Of a DNA stretch of 64,000 bases, positions 59,029 to 64,000 are shown piece by piece. Under the pieces are notes generated by a model that was given only the letters and a program-made list of their open reading frames with translations, was not told where the DNA came from and made no database searches. Position numbers and translations under genes: made by a program. Each line of letters opens with the position of its first letter. Positions within the stretch are counted from its first letter, which is position 1. The DNA comes from Pontederia crassipes. Taxonomy: Eukaryota; Streptophyta; Magnoliopsida; Commelinales; Pontederiaceae. The stretch is from NCBI GenBank assembly GCA_030549335.1, contig CM060188.1:17859501-17923500 (forward strand), in the 5' to 3' direction.

Positions 59029-59465
59029 CTTTTACGCACGGCACAGCCCCTCGCCACAACGAAAGCATATGGAGGCCGTGTCCATATGGAGGCCGTGTCC
59101 CAGTTCCAGTTTCATTGATGTCTTGCTGAGAGTTTTGTATTTTGCTTTTGTTCTTTTAAGAACCAGGGCATTGTTTTGTTTTTAATTTGCTGGCCAAAGA
59201 GTCATCCGATAACTCCATGATTACAATGTAATTATCTCGTAAGGGGATATGTCATGTATAATACACAATTTTTTCCGTCCTTGCACACGGCCATTCAATT
59301 AAGAGATGATTATATATACACAGTTGATGTTATATGATCTGTGTGCATGTGTTTAGTTAATTAAGTGTGTTTCTATCCTTCCATAATAATAATATATATG
59401 TATATATATATATATATATATAATTTCGAACATGTACTCGATGCATATTTCTATGTCTTCTCTAC
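59029..59465. other. 3' UTR and downstream flank of B3
   Basis: Copy of 16342-16781. No gene is seen. Confidence 0.6.
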
Positions 59466-61136
59466 TAGTTCGGTTTGGTGAATTAATCAAAATTTTAAAT
59501 AAAAATCAAAATTAACCGAAAAATAAAATAATATTTCTTATTATATATTTTAAAATAAAATTCATATATTATACATATTTTTTCAAACATTTTTGCACTC
59601 TTTCATCAACACATCTATATATTCCTTGATACATTATATTCTTCTCTTTTTAATGTTTGTTACATGGTCTATGTTTAAAAATAATTTTATATCCATTCAT
59701 TTGTTAAATGTTATAATTGATTTATATTCAAATTTGATATCAAACTTTTAATTGGACCCATACTATATTTTATTTTAATATTTTAAACCTAAAAATAATA
59801 AAATTATTTATTTCATAAAATATTGTTTTTTCTTTGGATAATTCGATGAATTAATCGAACCAAAACAAAAAAATTTGGTGAATTAACTGAACCAAACCAG
59901 AAATTTTGGACCGAATAACGGATAAAAATTTTTAGTTCAATTCGGATAATTAATCGATCCAATTAGACGGTTAATTATCAATGTTGTAAGATTCGACCCG
60001 GCCTTCGACCTGGATAGATCAACGGGTCCGGTCGGACCGGATCGGACCGAATGGTCGGACCGGATTATAATAAATCAATATAAATAATAATTATATATAA
60101 TCAACATGTATATTATTATTATTCACTAATAATATTTTTTTTATAATCACAACGCAACACAATTAATAATTTAAATCTAACACAATTAATAATAGCCGAT
60201 CATGATTGTGTCTGGCTGGCCTGGGCACCCCTTGGGCGGTCATGGGGGTGCCATGGCCGTGCTCGGCTCGCCTGAGCGTGGCCTTGCCGGCCAAAGGGCG
60301 ACTTAGCTTGCTGGGGCGTGCCTTGGCCAGGCATGGCCGCGCCTTGCCGGTTAGGTCATCGGATCGCAAGCAGCGTTCATCGGATTGAAGGTAGCATTCG
60401 TCAGATATCGTCAGTCGCCAAAGCCCATAAGGGCGACTTAGCTTGCTGGGCGTGCCTTGGCCGGGCATGGCCGCGCTTTGCCGGCCAGGTCATCAGATTG
60501 AAGGCAGCATTCGCCGGAGAATCTGCGGTCGTCGAATCTGCAGTCGTCGGATCTGCTTCTAGATCCGTGACTTCATGGTCGTCGGATCTTGGTGGTCTTC
60601 GGCGGATCTCGGCGGTCTTTGTCCGATCTCGTCGGGATCTCATCCGATCTTGGCGGTCTTCGACGGATCTCTACGAATCTCGACGGATCTCGATGGATCT
60701 CGGCGGATCTCGACGAATCTCGATAGATCTCGGCGGCCTTCGGCGGATCTCGGCGGTCCTCGATGGATCTCGTCGGATCTCGGCGTTCTTCGGTGGATCT
60801 CGGCTATCTTTGGTGGATCTCGCCGGATCTCGATGGTGTCGCCATGATGTAGTCGAGAATCGGGAGTGGAGTGGCCGCACCGTGCTGGAGTCAGGAATGA
60901 AGCAAGAACTGGCCAGCATATAATCTTAAAAAAAAAAACCTGCCGGGTCACAAGAACTCGGCGGGTCAAGTGGCCAAACCCGGGTTTTGACTGGGTTTGA
61001 TCAGTCCAACACAGGTCAATGCACAGTCCAGGTTTGTACTGACCCATGACCCATTTTATTGGCCAGACACCGGTCCGACCGGCTGGGCCGGGTTTGATAC
61101 CCCTGTTAATTATCTGAATCGACTGATGCTCACCCC
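59466..61136. mobile_element. Older hAT-like MITE, unit 3 copy, split
   Basis: Equivalent of 16782-18451, interrupted at 59979-61105. Confidence 0.45.
59979..61105. mobile_element. Non-autonomous hAT element, 1127 bp, unit 3 copy
   Basis: TSD TTAATTAT at 59971-59978 and 61106-61113; 10-bp minisatellite at about 60575-60837. All three unit copies have the same length. Confidence 0.85.
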
Positions 61137-63106
61137 AAGACGGAACAAGGTTCCTTGATATAGAACTTCATACCTTGTCGGCACCGAGTCGCTATAGTGA
61201 ACGACGAGAGTCTCCTCGCGTTTGCTTGTGGTACAACTCAATTCTCTTGCTTCGATGGAGTTTCTCTTTGTTTTGACAAAATAGCTTCCTTCTTGCGACT
61301 TGAACTTCTCTCCCCCACCATTGCTTTTGCCCAAGGGCTTTGGTACTTGTCTTGGCACGATTGATTTGGCTTCAATGACTAGTGAGCGAAAGTTGGGTGA
61401 TTCCGTCGTTTCAACTTCGTCCTAATCCAAAGCTTCAATCCCTCTGCTTGAAGAGCACCAAGTTTGATCTTCATCCATCTAGGAACACTGTAGGCGGAGT
61501 TCGGTGATATCTTTCACGTCCTCCTTTAACATGCCATTTTGGCTAATGCTGAAAAATGTGACATTGACCTCAAGTCTCGACTTGTCAGGGTTTGTATAAT
61601 TGATGAACTAATGTCTGCCTCCGTCCCATGCCTTCATGGGATCTATGTTTGTCACATTCCACATTGTCGCGATGGTATCGCCATCATCAGTTCGCCACAT
61701 CTTGCAGGGTTCTTGAATATGTCTTCTTTCGATCTTGTAACCTCCTTTAAAGCTTCGGCAACACCTTTTGGTATGGATGAGGCGATATCATTGTGCCCGT
61801 TCATGAAGATGATGCACATTTAATACTCGTCCCTCCACAATCTGGATGAAGTAATGTCTTTGTGCTGGTCGACAAAGATCATACACCTTTGACATACTTG
61901 TCATCGGAATGCTTTGACAAAGATCATCTCCTTCGGTTGGCAGCGGGACGCTTGACAGCAGCATGCCAAGGTGCATCAAATGCTCGATGCTTAGACCATT
62001 TGCCAAATTAATCATTCGAGTTCAAACATCGATTTATGTTGGCACGTAGCAGGTTCATCCCAACTTTGGATGGGTGACATTATGCCGCTCGCAGGACGAC
62101 ACTTGACGAGGCAAACAAGGCAAACAGCTCGTCCCTAAGTGTTTGCAAGTAATCAACTCTTTGCCCCATTTGTGAGAGTCATCATGACGTGACAGGTGAG
62201 GCTTGCGAACGATAAGATGCTTGTGAATGATGCTCCGTAGACGAAGGAATGATATTCCGTAGCTGAAGGAATGATATTCCGTAGCCGAAATGGACCATGA
62301 ACCCTGATGCTTAACATTGAGCCAACTTCTCCCATGGAGTGGTTGTGCGCTTCACGTTGCATGACTGAACATGCGATGCGACGTCACAAATACTGATAAG
62401 TTCCAGATTATCATGATAGTGCATGACTACAGTCCTGAATGTGACACGAGTACTCTAAGTTACACAACAGTTGTGTAGTGTGACTTCTTGGTATGGGTAG
62501 CGCAAGACCATCATGCGAAGCATGTTGACACTTTTAACGCAGCACGACACTTCAAGATTCCCGACTATATACCTGGGGTGGTGATCTGCTCGAGTGAGCG
62601 ACGCGTGACTATCCCGATTAGGCGGGTGATCAATTCGTCATCATAGTGCATGACGAACGTTTCTTGACACGACACGAGTGTACGATGAACTTGCTGCGGG
62701 TCACAACTAGGCGTGCGGCGATGAAGCTTGCCAGGTATTTCTCATTGGCGTTCATGATCAGGGTCCATGGTACCAGTGCACCTGAGCGTAGTAGAGTTTT
62801 TGAGCGGAAGCACTTTTCTACGCCATCGCACTTTGCGACGACACAAGCGAGTAATCATCGCGTGGTGATCCGAGCTGAGACCTCATGCGGCGACTAGATT
62901 GATAGGCACTTAACCAAGTCTATTTTGAGTAACAGCGAAAGTTTTATGGTCGAAACGACTATGCCGAAAGTTGCTCTTATAGGCATTCGATTATGGACAT
63001 AACTAGAGTGTTCGACTACTCGTGAGAGGTCCGTGACATTAGCGCATTGAGGACTAATTCAGACGCTTGAACGCTTAATGTTCGAAGGGGCAACTAATGT
63101 ACGACT
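61137..63106. repeat. Unclassified repeat-derived block downstream of B3
   Basis: Near-identical to 18452-20421, with a 22-bp array at 62225-62289. No gene is recognised. Confidence 0.4.
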
Positions 63107-64000
63107 GGACACCAAGAAGGGTCTCCAATGTGGATTGCCACCTCACGCTTAAGGACAAACACTAGAATTAAAGAAAGCTTATTTATTTTAAATATGATGA
63201 AACATAACATACATTTGAGCCTCGAAAGACACTAGTGAATTTCTCCCAATGTATTGTAGGTAAGGAAGTCTTATTATAAAATGGAAAATGTAAAAGACGT
63301 TACCCACATAACTTGGCCACTCATAAGGATGACCTTACCAGATAAATGCCTGAAGGATGAAAAATATGGTACTCCGCAATATTACACAGTGCGGGGCGGC
63401 TACATGTATTTCATGATTCGGCGCTGAGCGGCCAAAAGCTTTAAGTTGAACGGCACTGGTGTCATGAGACTTCGTGCGTTGTAACACGAGAAAACACCAC
63501 GTGACACGTGCTTCACACACTCATTTTACCTATATATATTGCATTAGTATTCTTGGATTTATTCTTATACAAATTGTGTTTCGATGTCAGAGCTAGTTAA
63601 AATTAGACCCCTATTTTAAATAAATTTTGGCTAATGAAATCACTCTTTGAATGAGCCCTACCAAAATTTAAATTATGATAAATACTCACATTTCCTTAAA
63701 ATACGAGAATTTGAGTTTTCATGGGAAGCAAAAATTGAATTTAATTTATTGTGTGTTCAACTTTTTTCTCTTAGACAAAAAAAATTAAACACATCATTTA
63801 CATCGGAACTCTTTATATGCTTAACTTACATCCCAACATTAAGTCAAAATTTTTATGTTGCGTTATTTAATTCTTGAAAAATAGGTAGAAGTTATAAAAA
63901 TAGTCACTATAATTTATTCGTCTAATTAATTTTTTAATTCATCATCATTACAATTTTCATCCAAAATTAAATCAAAATATTTTTGTCTAATCGATTAGTT
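63107..64000. repeat. 1.1-kb direct repeat, first copy (unit 3, cut by window end)
   Basis: Equivalent of 20422-21315. By analogy the window stops before a relic, the second direct repeat and a further A gene. Confidence 0.65.

Noticed and set aside
1-64000. The repeated units being purely an assembly artefact
   Set aside because: Each unit has private structural differences (645-bp deletion before A3, A5 junction, minisatellite counts, single-base changes). It cannot be excluded fully without reads.

Overview
The window looks like plant nuclear DNA, most likely from a eudicot. Non-coding DNA is very AT-rich, short intronless genes are clearly GC-rich, and the rest is filled with non-autonomous DNA transposons of plant type (CACTA, hAT, Mutator-like MITEs). 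There are no operons, no bacterial-type features and no recognisable tRNA or rRNA genes. The species cannot be fixed from the sequence.

The only convincing genes are eight tandem copies of one small RING-H2 E3 ubiquitin ligase gene, all on the + strand, in two subtypes. Subtype A (239 aa) has five copies, here called A1-A5, with ATGs at 7991, 24580, 31384, 46358 and 53812. Subtype B has three copies: B1 (15616, 241 aa), B2 (37420, 234 aa) and B3 (58324, 234 aa). The RING finger is identical in all eight, while the N-terminal part differs between A and B.

The array is built from three large direct repeats. Unit 1 runs from 1 to 26423 (left end cut by the window), unit 2 from 26424 to 48204, and unit 3 from 48205 to the window end. 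Each complete unit has the order A - B - A; unit 3 shows A5 and B3 before the window stops. Unit order from left to right is: GACGGT-rich CACTA-like element (E2), 1.88-kb CACTA element (E1), 0.44-kb Mutator-like MITE (M2), gene A, second E2 copy, 0.79-kb GC-rich Mutator-like candidate (R), 22-bp minisatellite, gene B, 1127-bp hAT element nested in an older hAT-like MITE, about 2 kb of unclassified repeat, two direct 1.1-kb repeats around a relic of a lost gene copy, gene A, and then the next unit.

Units 2 and 3 are the youngest pair. Both lost about 2.5 kb next to the left E2 copy, both carry a 21-bp in-frame deletion in gene B, and in both a roughly 1.5-kb deletion removed the whole promoter and leader of gene B up to a few bases before the ATG. 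Later private events are a loss of about 645 bp upstream of A3 and the replacement of the A5 3' flank by the inside of an E2 element. Paralogous positions give exact empty sites for E1 and M2, so these insertions are proved within the window. Upstream of A1, A3 and A5 lies an inverted relic of the gene's own 3' flank, so the gene sits between inverted arms.

Functionally, the window describes a recently expanded and still changing cluster of soluble RING-H2 ubiquitin ligases. Six copies keep a shared proximal promoter of about 180-200 bp, and two copies (B2, B3) have lost it.
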